A stretch of DNA of 64,000 bases from Crocodylus rhombifer (taxonomy: Eukaryota; Chordata; Crocodylia; Crocodylidae): assembly GCA_038503035.1 (NCBI GenBank), contig JAVSML010000030.1, positions 868,001 through 932,000 of the forward strand, read 5' to 3'. Below the pieces are notes generated by a model. It did no database searches. It was given only the letters and a program-made list of their open reading frames with translations, and had not been told where the DNA came from. Shown piece by piece: positions 32,922 through 43,830 of the stretch. How positions within the stretch are numbered: position 1 is the first letter of the stretch; the number at the start of each line of letters is the position of its first letter. Made by a program: the position numbers and the translations under genes.

Positions 32922-35254
32922 AGATAAAGTGATCAAGCACTTGCTACAGTGATTCCCAGGATGAGCATATCTACATCAGCTTGCGCATCTTGACATCTAA
33001 AGAAGTCCTCATGACAATGTCAAAATACTTCCTTCAACCATGGTCCATACTCCCTTTTTTGAAGAATACTGTTTTACTCTTGCTTCTCGGTATTTTGTTT
33101 GGCTCTGTATTATATGGAATATAGTAATTTTAGCCAGAAATAGGTGTTATTTAGCATTTTAATTTTAGCACTACAAAACTCAAACTATTTGGTGAGAAGG
33201 GTTAGAAAATGAGCTTATGCTCTGGCAGACACATTTGTTTATGTCGCTAGAAACAGAGCTGGTGGACTTATAAAACAGTTAAAGGTACATTTAAGAAAAC
33301 CAAAAGCCTCTGGTCTCCTTTCATGACAATTAGACAGAAGTTTAGCTTCACTGACTTCTGTGTAGTTTCTTCAGGTATATTATAGTATAAGAAGTACATC
33401 AGGACCTCAACAGGTTCACTTGTCTGAGAGGAACAACCTACCATATTGGTCACCCACAAAGGACTAGATTTTGATTTCCTTATACAAGTAGGTTTTTGGA
33501 GCCTAGCTATGGCACTATAAAGGTCTCAAGCATCTTGTGAAATATCACTCCTGTCAATTCATAACATCCCAACAGTTTATACAGATGCCAGATAAGTATT
33601 CTGTGTATTTAAAAGTTAGTTACTTTCTCTACTTATATATATTATTATTGACAGCTTCACTAGGATATACTGCATATTTTGCATGCAGCTCTAATGGGTA
33701 CTACATGAATGATATGTTATCAGGACACATTTAAAACACTGGCACTATTTAACTACTTTTTGCATATGCTGGAATCTATTATATTAGTCAGGGTCCCATG
33801 GTTAAACAAGTTGTGTTTATAACAAAGTAAGATTTCTGGGGTGTTTTGGCATCATTTTTATTGCATATACAGGATATTAAGGATGACTGCTTTGTCTGGA
33901 GGCAGTTTTCAATTGTTGGCAACTTTTAAACTTTATTATTAGAATTTCATATGCTATCACAATGAGCATCTTGATGACATCCTGTTCAGGAAATATGTAA
34001 CTATGTCAGAGGATGAACTGTGCACAATGCTATTCTACTTTAATGAGCTTTAATGAGTTTTTGAAGCATTGTGCCAAATTTGCTAAGTATTGTACCAACA
34101 GCCACCTTCTATTAGCCAGCCCAAAAAGAGGACCAGTGAGCCGGTGGGGAGAGAAGTATTGTTATTGTATATATCACAGATTGAGAGCTCTTCCATTTCT
34201 CTCTCAATTTCTACCTTGCAATGTGATCTTTGTTCTTTCTATGATCCTTTGAAAGCTGACGGACAAAGAAAGGTCTGCAGGGAAACCAAATACTGTGGTG
34301 TTTGCATCCTAAGGGTTCAAGCCCTAATCAACTTGTATCCTCATTTCCTTACTTAGGCAACATGTATTCTGGGTTACAATGCTGGGATGAAAGCACCTGC
34401 TACCAAGTCTTCCTGTCTACCTGGATAAGGGAGAGAGAGATTTCATGGCTCTGCCTAGAATAGCAGAAGAAAAGTAAAGCAGGAACTGAAATTACTTTCT
34501 GAAACATAGTTTGCCCCCTGCTCTATCCCTGAGGTAGCACATCTTACTCAGGACAACTTACTAGATGTCAGTCTATTCCTGGGAAAAAAATCTTTTGAAA
34601 ATATGAGTGGAGAAAGGACAAGCATGAACTTTTTCATGAACTTTTCAAAACATTTACAAGTACATTGTAAAAGTATATCCCTCCAATATTACAATGTTAT
34701 ATGAAAAGCATTCATTTTACTTTTTTGTAGATTTGTAACATATTTAAAGTTGTTCTTCCTATCAAATATTACATTGATACATAGCACAGACCTGGCAGGA
34801 GAAACACCTGACAGAATGACATTCCATGGGAAGATGTGCTTTCATCAAAGTGCTTCACAAAATGGAGTCAAACTCATCAGAATTTCATTTTGAAAAACAA
34901 AGGGGAAAAAAGTTTTCATCATGCCAAAACAATGCATATCAACACTTCTGGAAATGAGAGCTTCTGCTGAGATTAAAACTCAGAGGTTCCTGGCTTGAGA
35001 GTCTTTCCCTTCCTCTCCAGGTCAAACCAATTATAACATTTAGGGTCAAGAAGGAATTTTATTCCAAGGCTGTAGCTGGGGGACGATGGGGAGGGGGGGA
35101 GTGGAGAGAGGAAGAGAAGGAAGTGGCTTGGCTCTCTTTCTTAGTGTATTCTAACAACCGTTACCACAGCAGGACATTAGCCACCATTGTTCTCCTGCTC
35201 TACCTGTGGCCCATTAGGATGCGATGCCATGTGGCTGTGTGGAAGGGTTGCCTG
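32922..35254. other. Unique DNA, no gene seen
   Basis: Mostly AT-rich. The part near 34,263-34,330 weakly resembles 44,213-44,275 (see findings). No gene is supported. Confidence 0.4.
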
Positions 35255-35384
35255 TGTAGTTTTACAAATAAGCTAGACAAGGATTTATATGGGATGGTTC
35301 TGATAGAAATGATTCTGCTTTAGGCTGGGGATTGAACTAGATGACTTCCAGAGGTCCCTTCAGCCTTACTTTTCTATGATTGTT
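35255..35384 (+). mobile_element. Old CR1 3' end fragment
   Basis: ACAAATAAGCTAGACAAGGA encodes the CR1 terminal 'FK.KLD' block. It is followed by GGGGATTGAACTAGATGACT, AGAGGTCCCTTCAGCCTTAC and the tail TTCTATGATT. These are the typical last 90 bp of an old CR1 (gga.tagatga.ct.gaggtcccttccaaccct...ttctatgatt). It is severely 5'-truncated. Confidence 0.8.
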
Positions 35385-35639
35385 TGGTATGATACAAAGT
35401 AAAAAAAAAAATAAAAAATGACATTTTGATTTTGTCAAAACTGTATGTTTTGAATGACCTGAAATATATATTTTTTTGTTTATTTGCCTTCATGGAGAAT
35501 TTTGAAATGTTTACTTTTAAGCAGAACTTCTGTCCCCATACTGGTTCGGTATAGCATTTTAGCTTCTTCTGTCAGCAGCCTTTGTTGCTACTGACTGCAT
35601 CGATACACTACTAATAGACTTCCAGTGCCAAGTCCAGGG
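35385..35639. other. Unique AT-rich DNA
   Basis: An A-run and AT-rich text separate two CR1 fragments. No gene. Confidence 0.35.
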
Positions 35640-36302
35640 ACTTGGTAGTGGGGGTCTATTACAAGACCACCTCCCCAGGAGGGTGAGTTAGACCTGGAAT
35701 TCTTGAGGCAGCTCTCAGAGGCCATATGCTCAAGGGACATGGGTGTCACGGGTGACCTAAACTACCCTGACATCTTCTGGGAGGAGCAATCAGCTAGATC
35801 TGCCCGTTCACATAGGTTCCTAATCATCATATAGGACCTTCACCTAATGCAGGAGGTATATGGTCCCACTAGGGGAATGCCTTACTGCTTGCTACAGGGG
35901 ATGACCTGGTGGGTGATTTCGAGATACAGGGTAACCTAGGGGATAGCGACCACCAACTGTTAGAATTCACTATCCAGTGAAAGGTGTGAAAGATAACTAG
36001 TAGGTCAGAAGTGCTAAACTTCAGAAAGGTTAGCTTTGATGAGCTCAGGAGATAAGTGAGGCACAACAGATCATAAACAGATCATAAACTAATGGAGAGC
36101 ACATTTAGATTAGGCATTAGGAAACACTTCTTTATGGTGAGGGTTGCCAAAATACAGAATGGCCTTCCAAGGGAGGTGGTGTTCTCCCCAACCTTGGAGG
36201 TCTAAGAGGAAACTAAACAAGCACTCTTTCCTGCCAAGGGCAGGGGGTCAGACTCGATGATCTACAGAGGTCCCTTCCAACCCTAAACTATGAAATCTAT
36301 GA
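35640..36302 (+). mobile_element. CR1 LINE with large internal deletion
   Basis: The first part (35,645-36,060) is endonuclease sequence. The second (from about 36,080) is the ORF2 C-terminal tail, the 3' UTR (AGGGGGTCAGACTCGATGAT, AGGTCCCTTCCAACCCTAAA) and the tail CTATGAAATCTATGAA. The entire RT domain is missing between them. Both parts are in the same orientation and meet near 36,062-36,080. Confidence 0.85.
35650..36060 (+). pseudogene. CR1 endonuclease fragment
   Basis: With frame shifts the strand reads GVYYKTT, GELDLEFLRQLSEA, SRDMGVTGDLNYPDIFWEEQ and LHLMQEVYGPTRG. This is the middle of the APE-type endonuclease, including the GDLNYPDI block with its metal-binding Asp and Asn. Stops and indels follow through the GDSDH block, where the text shows DSD-like remnants near 35,943. 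Confidence 0.78.
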
Positions 36303-38060
36303 ACATTTAAATACTTTGACCTGCAACTAGTTCCTTGAAAGGAAATCCCTGAACCCATGAACCAGTCAAAAATCTGAACCAAAGGCAAAATTATCTGGCT
36401 ATGATGTCTCTGTCATCTGTTTGGCACACATGCTAGAGGCAGAGTGAAGATATCAGCATCTGCATACAATATAAAAGAGCTTTCTTTAGACTGAGTTTTA
36501 TTGCATTTAGGTTTTTACACCATAGAAAGGACCACACTTTTGTAGGTATTAGAATAACACCATAAGCAGTGGAATCCCAATCCTGACTGGGGCTTCAAGG
36601 GGTAACTGTCAGATAACTTTTCAATGAATAACAAAAATACGCTCTTTTGTTAGGTACCACACACCTGTTGATAGTAAATTTTCAATAAAACACTTTTAAA
36701 ACCTGAATAATTAGAAAATAAGTAAGAACTAGCTTTATTCATTCTTGTTTAGACTTGATCATTCATTCCTGTTTGGGCAAGAGTTGAAGAGATGGTTACA
36801 TTAATAATGCTTAATATATTAAAGCACTACCCAGGCTTATGTGCCAGTGATACTCCTTTGCCTTAGGTGACAGAATAGTCAAAGATTTGAGTCAAATTCT
36901 GCCCTTTATTACCTGGGTGTGGCCCCCTTTGCAAGAAGCGGGGAGAAATTGTCTTCCAGATCCTAGCCCTTGCTGCTTATCTCCTCCTTACAAGAACATA
37001 GTTTAATGAGCACTCTGATATCTGAGGGACGTGGAAGACTCTGTAAGTACTAGCATGCACAGAAAATTAATGTACGGTACAGCCTCCTTATTCAAGCACC
37101 AAAATAACCAATAAAGCAGGCCAACTGGGGTGAGAGTGCTATGTGAAGGCAGGCTGTGTGTCTTATCAAGATTTCTGTAGGCTAGTTAATGAGTGTGAAC
37201 TTTGTCAGAATTGTAACAAGAGTTGCTGTGTACTCCCATTCACAATCACTGTGCTGCTCTAGAAGTTATTATGTGCTGATGTAGGTTATGCTCAGATATT
37301 TACCTCAAACAAAAACATGGTGCTCAAACCTCTAATAAGAAGATTTGATTAAAGTGCCATAAACGCACAACATTGTAGTAAAACAGAGAGGCAGGAGCAG
37401 CAGGGGGTATTAGAAGCAGCAGCACAACAGGAGGTTGCAAAAGTGTTCTCTGAAGGTGAGAAGAAATCACTTTTCAGTGATTCCATTCTTCCATGTGTAT
37501 GGGCTGAATATGGTTACTGTCATTCTTTTTTTCAACATTTTGGTTGGATACAATATGCTACAGGCAAAATACAACAAACAAAACAGCTTATTTCAGAAAC
37601 GCAAACCAGTTTCCATTAATTTAAACAATTCTCTCACTCTCAGGATTGGAATCTCTGATACCTGAGATATCTGACAGCTCTCTTCTGGGGTTTGTCAGTG
37701 CTTTCCTTTCCAGTATGAAAACTTCAGCAGCAAAACAAAAGTCTCTCACAGCAAGTTTTCACAGCAACCCAACACCCTCGGGACTGAAGCAGCCTTCCTG
37801 ATAGCAATATGTGTTTGGAGGTTTTTTTTCTGATCATTATTCTCATTCCCCTTTATTCTGCCTTATTCCAGCATTTCCTCCTTCAATATGTTGGTTGCTT
37901 CCTTAGGGATAGATTGTGCCATTTAAGCACTGATGCAAAGCAGCACCACCCTAGTAGGAATTGTACAATGGGATGGGGGGGGGTGGAGCATTCCTGCCCC
38001 TAAATTCATAGCATTTGGGATAAGCATACAAGTTTCTTCTCCCTGGCCAATTACATAGAA
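36303..38060. other. Unique DNA, no gene seen
   Basis: No supported gene or repeat. Confidence 0.4.
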
Positions 38061-38135
38061 AGCATGTCTACAGGAGATGTTTACTGCAGAGTAGACTAAT
38101 TAGCTCCACCGTAAACATCTTGGTGTCTACACATC
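38061..38135. mobile_element. 'TGTCTACA' MITE, left part, split by CR1
   Basis: AGCATGTCTACAGGAGATGT, TACTGCAGAGTAGACTAATT and CATCTTGGTGTCTACACAT follow the start of the family copy at 26,147. The text stops at ACATC where CR1 ORF1 begins. The continuation, GTGCAGGACTATTAGG, is found at about 43,834. Confidence 0.75.
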
Positions 38136-38137
38136 GA

Positions 38138-38692
38138 GTAATCATCATAGGCGACTCCATCCTGAGAGGTACAGAGGGCCACATCTGTCGCCAGGACCCC
38201 TCAACATGCGAGGTCTACTGCCTGCCCAGGGCAAAGGTTCAGGACATGACAAGGATGATCCAGGCCGTGATCCAGCCCACCGATTACTACCCCATGGTCT
38301 TAATCCATGTGGGTACTAATGATGAGGCCAGGAGAAGCTCTGAGCACCTGATGGCAGACTACCACGCTCTGGGGGGTGTGCTGAAGGAGATAGGTGTACA
38401 GGTGGTATTCTCTTCTGTCCTACCAGTGACCAGACATGGAACGCAACATGAGACCTGCATCACAGAGACCAACTGGCGGCTTCGGGAATGGTGTCTCAAG
38501 GCGGGCTTTGGCTTCCTCAACAACAACCCGCACATCACAACAAGAGACATGCTCGGGTGGGATGGGCTTCACCTTTCACCCAAAGGTAAGTGTGTGTTCT
38601 CTTCTAGGTTGGCAGATCTCCTCCAGCAGGCTTTAAACAAGGCTTGTCAAGGGAAGGGGAAGATGAGGGCGGAGGAAGACTTGGACCACTAA
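38138..38692 (+). pseudogene. CR1 ORF1 esterase (SGNH-like) domain, N-terminally truncated
   Basis: CR1 ORF1 proteins carry an esterase of the SGNH/GDSL type whose exact role in retrotransposition is unsettled. The frame reads VIIIGDSILRGTEG (nucleophile Ser in GDS), then IHVGTNDEARR (block with Gly and Asn), and finally GWDGLHLSPKG (Asp and His of the catalytic pair). The spacing is about 54 residues from the Ser to the Asn and about 81 more to the Asp. All four key positions are present. The upstream part of ORF1 is missing because the insertion begins here. The apparent codons before VIIIG belong to the MITE. The frame ends at a stop at 38,690-38,692. Confidence 0.85.
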
Positions 38693-38784
38693 ACCCAGTG
38701 GCACCCACAAGTACAGCCCAGACTAGACTGACGAACAGAACAAATAATCAGGTAAGCAATAGGGGCAATGCTGAGATTAGGGGG

Positions 38785-39621
38785 TCAAGGCACACATCTT
38801 CAGGAGGCCTCAAATGCCTGTACACAAACGCTTGTAGTATGGGAAACAAGCAGGAGGAACTTCCCTTCCTGCTAGCTGACACCAACCCAGACATAGTGGG
38901 GCTCACAGAAACATGCTGGGACCTAACGCATGACTGGGCAGTGAATATCAAGGACTATAGGCTGTACAGGAGGGACAGGACAGGGAGGAAAGGTGGGGGT
39001 GTAGTGCTGTACATTAAGGAGGGATACACCTCCTCATCAGGTAGCACAGGGTCAAAGGAGGGGCACAATGAAGTGCTCTGGGTTAGAATATAAGGCAGTC
39101 AAGGGGAAAGGGATTTAATGGTGGGGGTCTACTACAGACCACCCAACCAAGGGAAAGAGCTAAACCGGAAATTCTTAAGTCAGCTCATGGAGGTAGTTAG
39201 GTCAAAAGATGTGGTCATCATAGGTGACCTGAACTTTCCAGACATCTGCTGGGAAGAGCAGTCAGCCATGTCTTACCATTCATGTAGGTTCCTAGCCAAA
39301 ATGCAGGACATCCATCTAACCTATGAGGTACACAGCCCCACCAGGGGAGATGCCCTGTTTGACCTGGTGCTGGCCACAGGCAGCAACCTGGTGAGGGGCC
39401 TGCGGGTGCTCAACCACCTGGGCGACAGTGACCAACACCTGCTGGAATTCACCATCCAGCACAAGGTGGCAAAGGCCTGCAGCAAGGCAGCAGCCCTAGA
39501 TTTCAGGAGGGCAGATTTCAATGAGCTAAGGAGAATAGTCGGGGAGGCACTGAGGTCCCAGAGGGGAGGGGAGTCAGGTGTCCAAGAAGAGTGGTTGCTC
39601 CTTAAGCCCAAAGGGAGGTAA
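38785..39621 (+). pseudogene. CR1 ORF2 endonuclease domain, one nonsense codon
   Basis: APE-type endonuclease in one frame. It shows CLYTNACSMGNKQEEL (Asn), GLTETCWD (Glu), GGGVVLYIKEGY, GVYYRPP, IGDLNFPDICWEEQ (Asp and Asn), and VLNHLGDSDQHLLEF. A TAA at about 39,091 replaces the Gln codon seen in the sister copy at 51.9 kb. The expected SDH near the end reads SDQ, so the catalytic His is changed. The protein would nick the target DNA. Confidence 0.85.
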
Positions 39622-40228
39622 TCCCAACACAGATCAAAGCGGGCAGGAGGGCACAAAATCCCCCATGGCTCACCAAAAGCATCCGGGAATGTCTCCTAGC
39701 TAAAAGGGAGGCATACACCCAAAGGAAGGGAGGGGCCATCACCAGGGAGGACTATACTACGGTTGCTTGGGGCTCCAGGGGGGCGGTCAGGAAGGCCAAG
39801 GCGGAGGTGGAACTGGGACTATCTACCCAGATTAAGGACAACAAAAGACACCATGCTGGACCTAGTGCTGGCCGCGGGTGATGATCTGGTGAGGGAGCTG
39901 CGGGTGCTCGACCACCTGGGCGATAATGATCATTGCCTGCTGGAATTCACCATCCAGTGCCAGGTGGCAAAGGCCTGCAGTAAGGCAGCAGCCCTAGATT
40001 TCAGGAGGGCAAACTACAATGAGCTATGGAGGATAGTTGGGGAAGCACTGAGATCCCAGAGGGGAGGGGAGCCAGGTCTCCTTTTTTAAGTACAGAGGGG
40101 GCAAGTTGGAAAGAAGGGAACATCACCAGGGATAACTATACTGCAGTCGCTCGAGGATGTAGGAGGGCAGTCAGGAAGGCCAAGGCAGAGATGGAATTAG
40201 GGCTAGCTTCCCAGATTAAGGATATTAA
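39350..40228 (+). repeat. Internal non-identical tandem duplication in CR1
   Basis: Two successive versions of the same CR1 stretch are present. The first (39,350-39,846) includes GACCTGGTGCTGGCCACAGG, CTAGATTTCAGGAGGGCAGA and ACCAGGGAGGACTATACTAC. The second (39,847-40,228) includes GACCTAGTGCTGGCCGCGGG, CTAGATTTCAGGAGGGCAAA and ACCAGGGATAACTATACTGC. They differ at many sites and by an indel of about 110 bp after the CAGAGGGGAGGGGAG block. Confidence 0.88.
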
Positions 40229-40277
40229 GAAGTCCTTCTTCAAATACATAGGGGGCAAATAGAAGGTTCCAGGTAAT

Positions 40278-41760
40278 GTGGCACCCCTGCAAGACACGTT
40301 AGGAAATTTGAGCGTCACACCAGACAACAAAGCAAACCTATTTAACAATTTCTTTCCCTCCATCTTTCTGAGCAGGGACCGGAACAGCCACCCCCAATCT
40401 GGACCCTCCTTAGGCCCCAGGGGAGGCACACCAAGGCCAAGGGTCAGTGAGGATCTAGTCAGGGAACTTCTGGAGGGACTGGACATATTTAAATCAGCTG
40501 GTCCAGATGATCTCCACCCCAGAGTGATGAGGGAATTAGTTGAGGTCATTGCGGGACACCTAGCACGGCTTTACGAGCACTCGTGGTGCTCTGGTGTGGT
40601 GCCAGAGGACTGGAAGAAGGCCAGTGTGGTTCCCATCTTCAAAAAGGGTAGGAAGGAGGACCCGGGAAACTATAGGCCAGTTAGTCTTACCTCAATCTTG
40701 GGCAAGCGTTTTGAGAGAATTATTCTGGCACATGTCCATGAGGGGCCAGCAGAGGAGATTATGCTTAGGGGCAACCAACATGGGTTCATTAGAGGCAGAT
40801 CCTGTCAGACCAAACTGGTGGCCTTCTACGACCAGATCACCAAATCCTTAGATGCAGGGGTAGCAGTGGACATAGTCTTCCTGGACTTTCGGAAGACCTT
40901 CAACACTGTCTATCACCACGTTCTCATTAAAAAACTGGAGGACTGTGGTGTTGACACCTACACAGTCAAATGGGTCGCCAACTGGCTGGAGGGCTGCACC
41001 CAGAGAATGGTGGTGGATGGGTCATTTTCAACCTGGAGGGATGTGGGCAGTGGGTTCCACAGGGCTCGGTCGTCAGGCCCGCACTGTTCAACATCTCTAT
41101 CAGTGACTTGGACGAGGGGGTAAAAAGCACCCTGTCCAAATTTGCTGGTGACACTAAGATGTGGGGGTATGTGGGCACACTAGAAGGAAGGAATAGGCTA
41201 CAATCAGACCTAGACAGGTTACAGGGGCGGGCGGACGAGAATAGGACGGGATTCAACACTGACAAGTACAAGGTGATGCATGTGGGGAGGAAGAACCAGC
41301 ACCATACCTACAGGCTGGGGAACTCCCTTCTCATTAGTGCAGTGGCAGAAAAGGATCTTGGAGTCCTCATTGTTGCCAAGATGAACATGGGCCAGCAGTG
41401 TGGGGATGCAGTCAGGAAGGCCAACCGCACCTTGTCATGCATCCACAGATGCATCTCAAGCAGATTCAAGGAGGTGATGCTTCCTCTCTATGCGGCACTG
41501 GTCAGGCCGCAGCTGGAGTACTGTATCCAGTTCTGGGAGCCACGGTTCAGGAGGGATGTGGACAACATGGAGAGGGTCCAGAGGAGGCCACTTGCAAGAT
41601 CTGGGGGCAGCAGGGCAGGCCCTATGAGGAGAGGCTACGGGACCTGAGCCTATTCAGCCTCCACAAGAGAAGGCTGAGGGGGAATCTAGTGGCCTGTTAC
41701 AAACTAGTTGGAGGCATTGGGGGAGTCCCTGTTCCCCCGAACAATACCAGGAGTGACTAG
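40278..41760 (+). pseudogene. CR1 ORF2 reverse transcriptase with altered catalytic motif
   Basis: The frame 40278-41123 has LVRELLEGLDIFKSAGPDDL, VVPEDWKKASVVPIFKKGRK, NYRPVSLTSILGK and VFLDFRKTFNT. The frame then shifts in the 'GSGVPQGS' region to 40970-41647, which carries PQGSVVRPALFN and SKFAGDTKMWG. The usual FADD is FAGD here, so the first catalytic Asp is replaced by Gly and the enzyme would be inactive. The thumb follows (RPQLEYCIQFWEP), then a second shift near 41,590 (41398-41760). It is a dead copy. Confidence 0.88.
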
Positions 41761-42018
41761 GAATAACAGTCACAAGAGGCAGAGGGTAGATTTAGGCTAG
41801 ATATCAGGAGCTGCCTCTTCATGGTCAGGGCGGCTAGGATCTGGAACCAACTTCCAAGAGAAGTGGTCCTGGCTCCTACCTCGGGGGTTTTTAAGGGGAG
41901 GCTAGATGAACACCTTACTGGGGTCATTTGACCCCAGTACTCTTTCCTGCCATGGCAGGGGGTCGGACTCAACGATCTGCTCAGGTCCCTTCCGACCCTA
42001 CTAACTAAGAAACTATGA

Positions 42019-42499
42019 AGCCGTAAACTGAATGTGTGGCCGACATCGGAGACTTGAAAGACTTCAATGCTTCCTGAGGCTGGAAATACCTGTCAGCTGA
42101 CAGGTGCTCCTAGCCATGAGACCTCCACTTGCTGATGCAAGGGGAGCCCATGTTTGTGATGTGGCACAACTGGGATCTGATCCTTGATCCCACACTCATG
42201 TGTCCTGCCATACACATGCAGCATGGCAGGAGGCGTGATTGTTGGGATTATGGATAAGATCCCATCACACTTTGAACTGAATGTCTGTCAGCAGCCTTAT
42301 AGACAGCCTCAGAAGACAGACTAAAGACTGACTTGTTATTGAGTCTGTTTTGTGTCTTAGACAACACTGTTCAAGCATACTAGTGGGGTTATACAGGAAG
42401 ATGCTCTCTGGAGGCTAATGATTTATTTATTTTCTTTCTGACTCTAAACATCCCCAATGTTGCTCAAGTGCTAATTAGAAACAAGATGTACATTATAGA
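42019..42499. other. Non-repeat DNA between two CR1 units
   Basis: No repeat is recognised. It lies between the 3' end of a CR1 and an older CR1, and is bracketed further out by the two halves of one MITE. It may be transduced DNA (see findings). Confidence 0.5.
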
Positions 42500-43416
42500 A
42501 GACACAGGTGAGAGGAGAAGTGAATATAGTGTATCTGGGCTTCAGCAAGGCTTTTGACAAGGTCCCTCATGACCTTCTCACAAACAAAATGAGGAAATGT
42601 GAGCTAGATAAAACTACTACTAGGTGGATAGATAATTTGCTCAGTAGCCACAAGCAAAGGGTAATTATTAATGGGTCCATGTCAGAATGGCAGGAAGTTT
42701 TGAGTGGAGTCACACAGGGGTCTTTCCTGGGCCCAATGCTGTTCAATATGCTTATTCATGATTTGGATGCTGGCATAGAAAGCTTCTTAAGCTTTATGGA
42801 AAGCACAAAAGTGGGAAGGATTATGAACATATTGGAGAACAATTCAGAAGGACCTCAACAAACTGAAATGTTGGGCTACAGCTAACAGGATGAAGTTCAA
42901 TGTGGACAAATGCAAGGGGCTACAGCTCAGGAAGAATAATCAAAAACACAGCTAGAAAATGGAAAACACCTGCCTGGATGGCATCTCTATGGAAAAGGAC
43001 TTGGAAATCTTGCTAGACCACAGACTCAATGAGAGTCTGCAGTGTGGTGCAGCCGCATAACAGGCGAATGTGATTTTAGACTGCATTAATATAATCATTA
43101 AGTGGGAAGTGATAGTGCCTTTCTACTTGCCACTGGTTAGGCCTCATGTACTGTATGTTCTGGGCTCCACATTTTAAAAAAGACATGAAGAAATCACAGA
43201 GAGTCTAACACAAAGATGATCAAGGACTTTGAAAGCAAATCATACAAGAAGAGGCTGAAGAAGCTAGGTATTTTTAGCTTGTGGAAAAAGTGCTTAAGCG
43301 GGGACATGATAGCAGTCTTCAAATACTTGAAGGACTGCCATAAAGAAGAGGGAAAGCACCTTTTCTCTCTTGCTGCAACGAGGACAAATGGCTTGAAATT
43401 GCAACAAAGTAAATTT
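42500..43416 (+). pseudogene. Old CR1 (family C) RT fragment
   Basis: The frame 42508-42885 reads NIVYLGFSKAFDKVPHDLL, QRVIINGS, SGVTQGSFLGPMLFN and LIHDLDAGIES. The expected FADDTK reads FMESTK, so the catalytic pair is gone. It continues with LDHRLNESLQ-like and 'FWAPHFKKD'-like blocks and then KSYKKRLKKLGIFSLWKKCL (about 43,230-43,290). It stops at CAAAGTAAATTT, where family B sequence begins. Confidence 0.82.
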
Positions 43417-43830
43417 GGCCCTATGAGGAGAGGGTACAGGACCTGAACCTGTTCAGCCTCCACAAGAGAAGGCTGAGGGGGGATCTAGTGGCCTGTTACA
43501 AACTAGTCAGAGGGGACCAGCAGGCATTGGGGGAATCCCTGGTCCCCCGAGCAATACCAGGAGTGACTAGAAATAATGGTCACAAGCTGCCAGAGGGTAG
43601 ATTCAGATTAGACGTCAGGAGGCGCTACTTCACTGTCAGGGCGGCTAGGATCTGGAACCGACTTCCAAGTGAAGTGGTGCTGGCTGCTACCCTGGGGGTC
43701 TTTAGGACAAGGCTAGACGAACACCTTGCTGGGGTCGTTTGACCCCAGTACTTTTTCCTTCCAAGGGAGGGGGTCGGAGTTGAAGATCTGCTCAGGTCCC
43801 TTCCGACCCTGCAAACTAGAAACTATGAAA
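43417..43830 (+). mobile_element. CR1 family B 3' fragment
   Basis: It starts GGCCCTATGAGGAGAGGGTA (compare 41,618) and runs to the tail GAAACTATGAAA. The frame 43488-43742 is the ORF2 C-terminus: MACYKLVRGDQQALGE, NNGHKLPEGRFRLD, YFTVRAARIWNRLP and RLDEHLAGVV. The MITE half follows directly. Confidence 0.88.

Larger units (their letters stand above)
38136..42018 (+). mobile_element. CR1 LINE family B, long copy with ORF1 esterase and chimeric ORF2
   Basis: This is a 3.9 kb CR1 that starts in the ORF1 esterase domain and runs through EN, RT and the 3' UTR (CTTTCCTGCCATGGCAGGGG, AGGTCCCTTCCGACCCTACT) to the tail GAAACTATGAA. It is inserted in a MITE. It contains an internal duplication. 39,350-39,846 and 39,847-40,228 are two diverged versions of the end of EN and the linker, arranged in tandem. 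Between this 3' end and the second half of the MITE lie unique DNA, an older CR1 and another family B 3' end. Confidence 0.92.
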
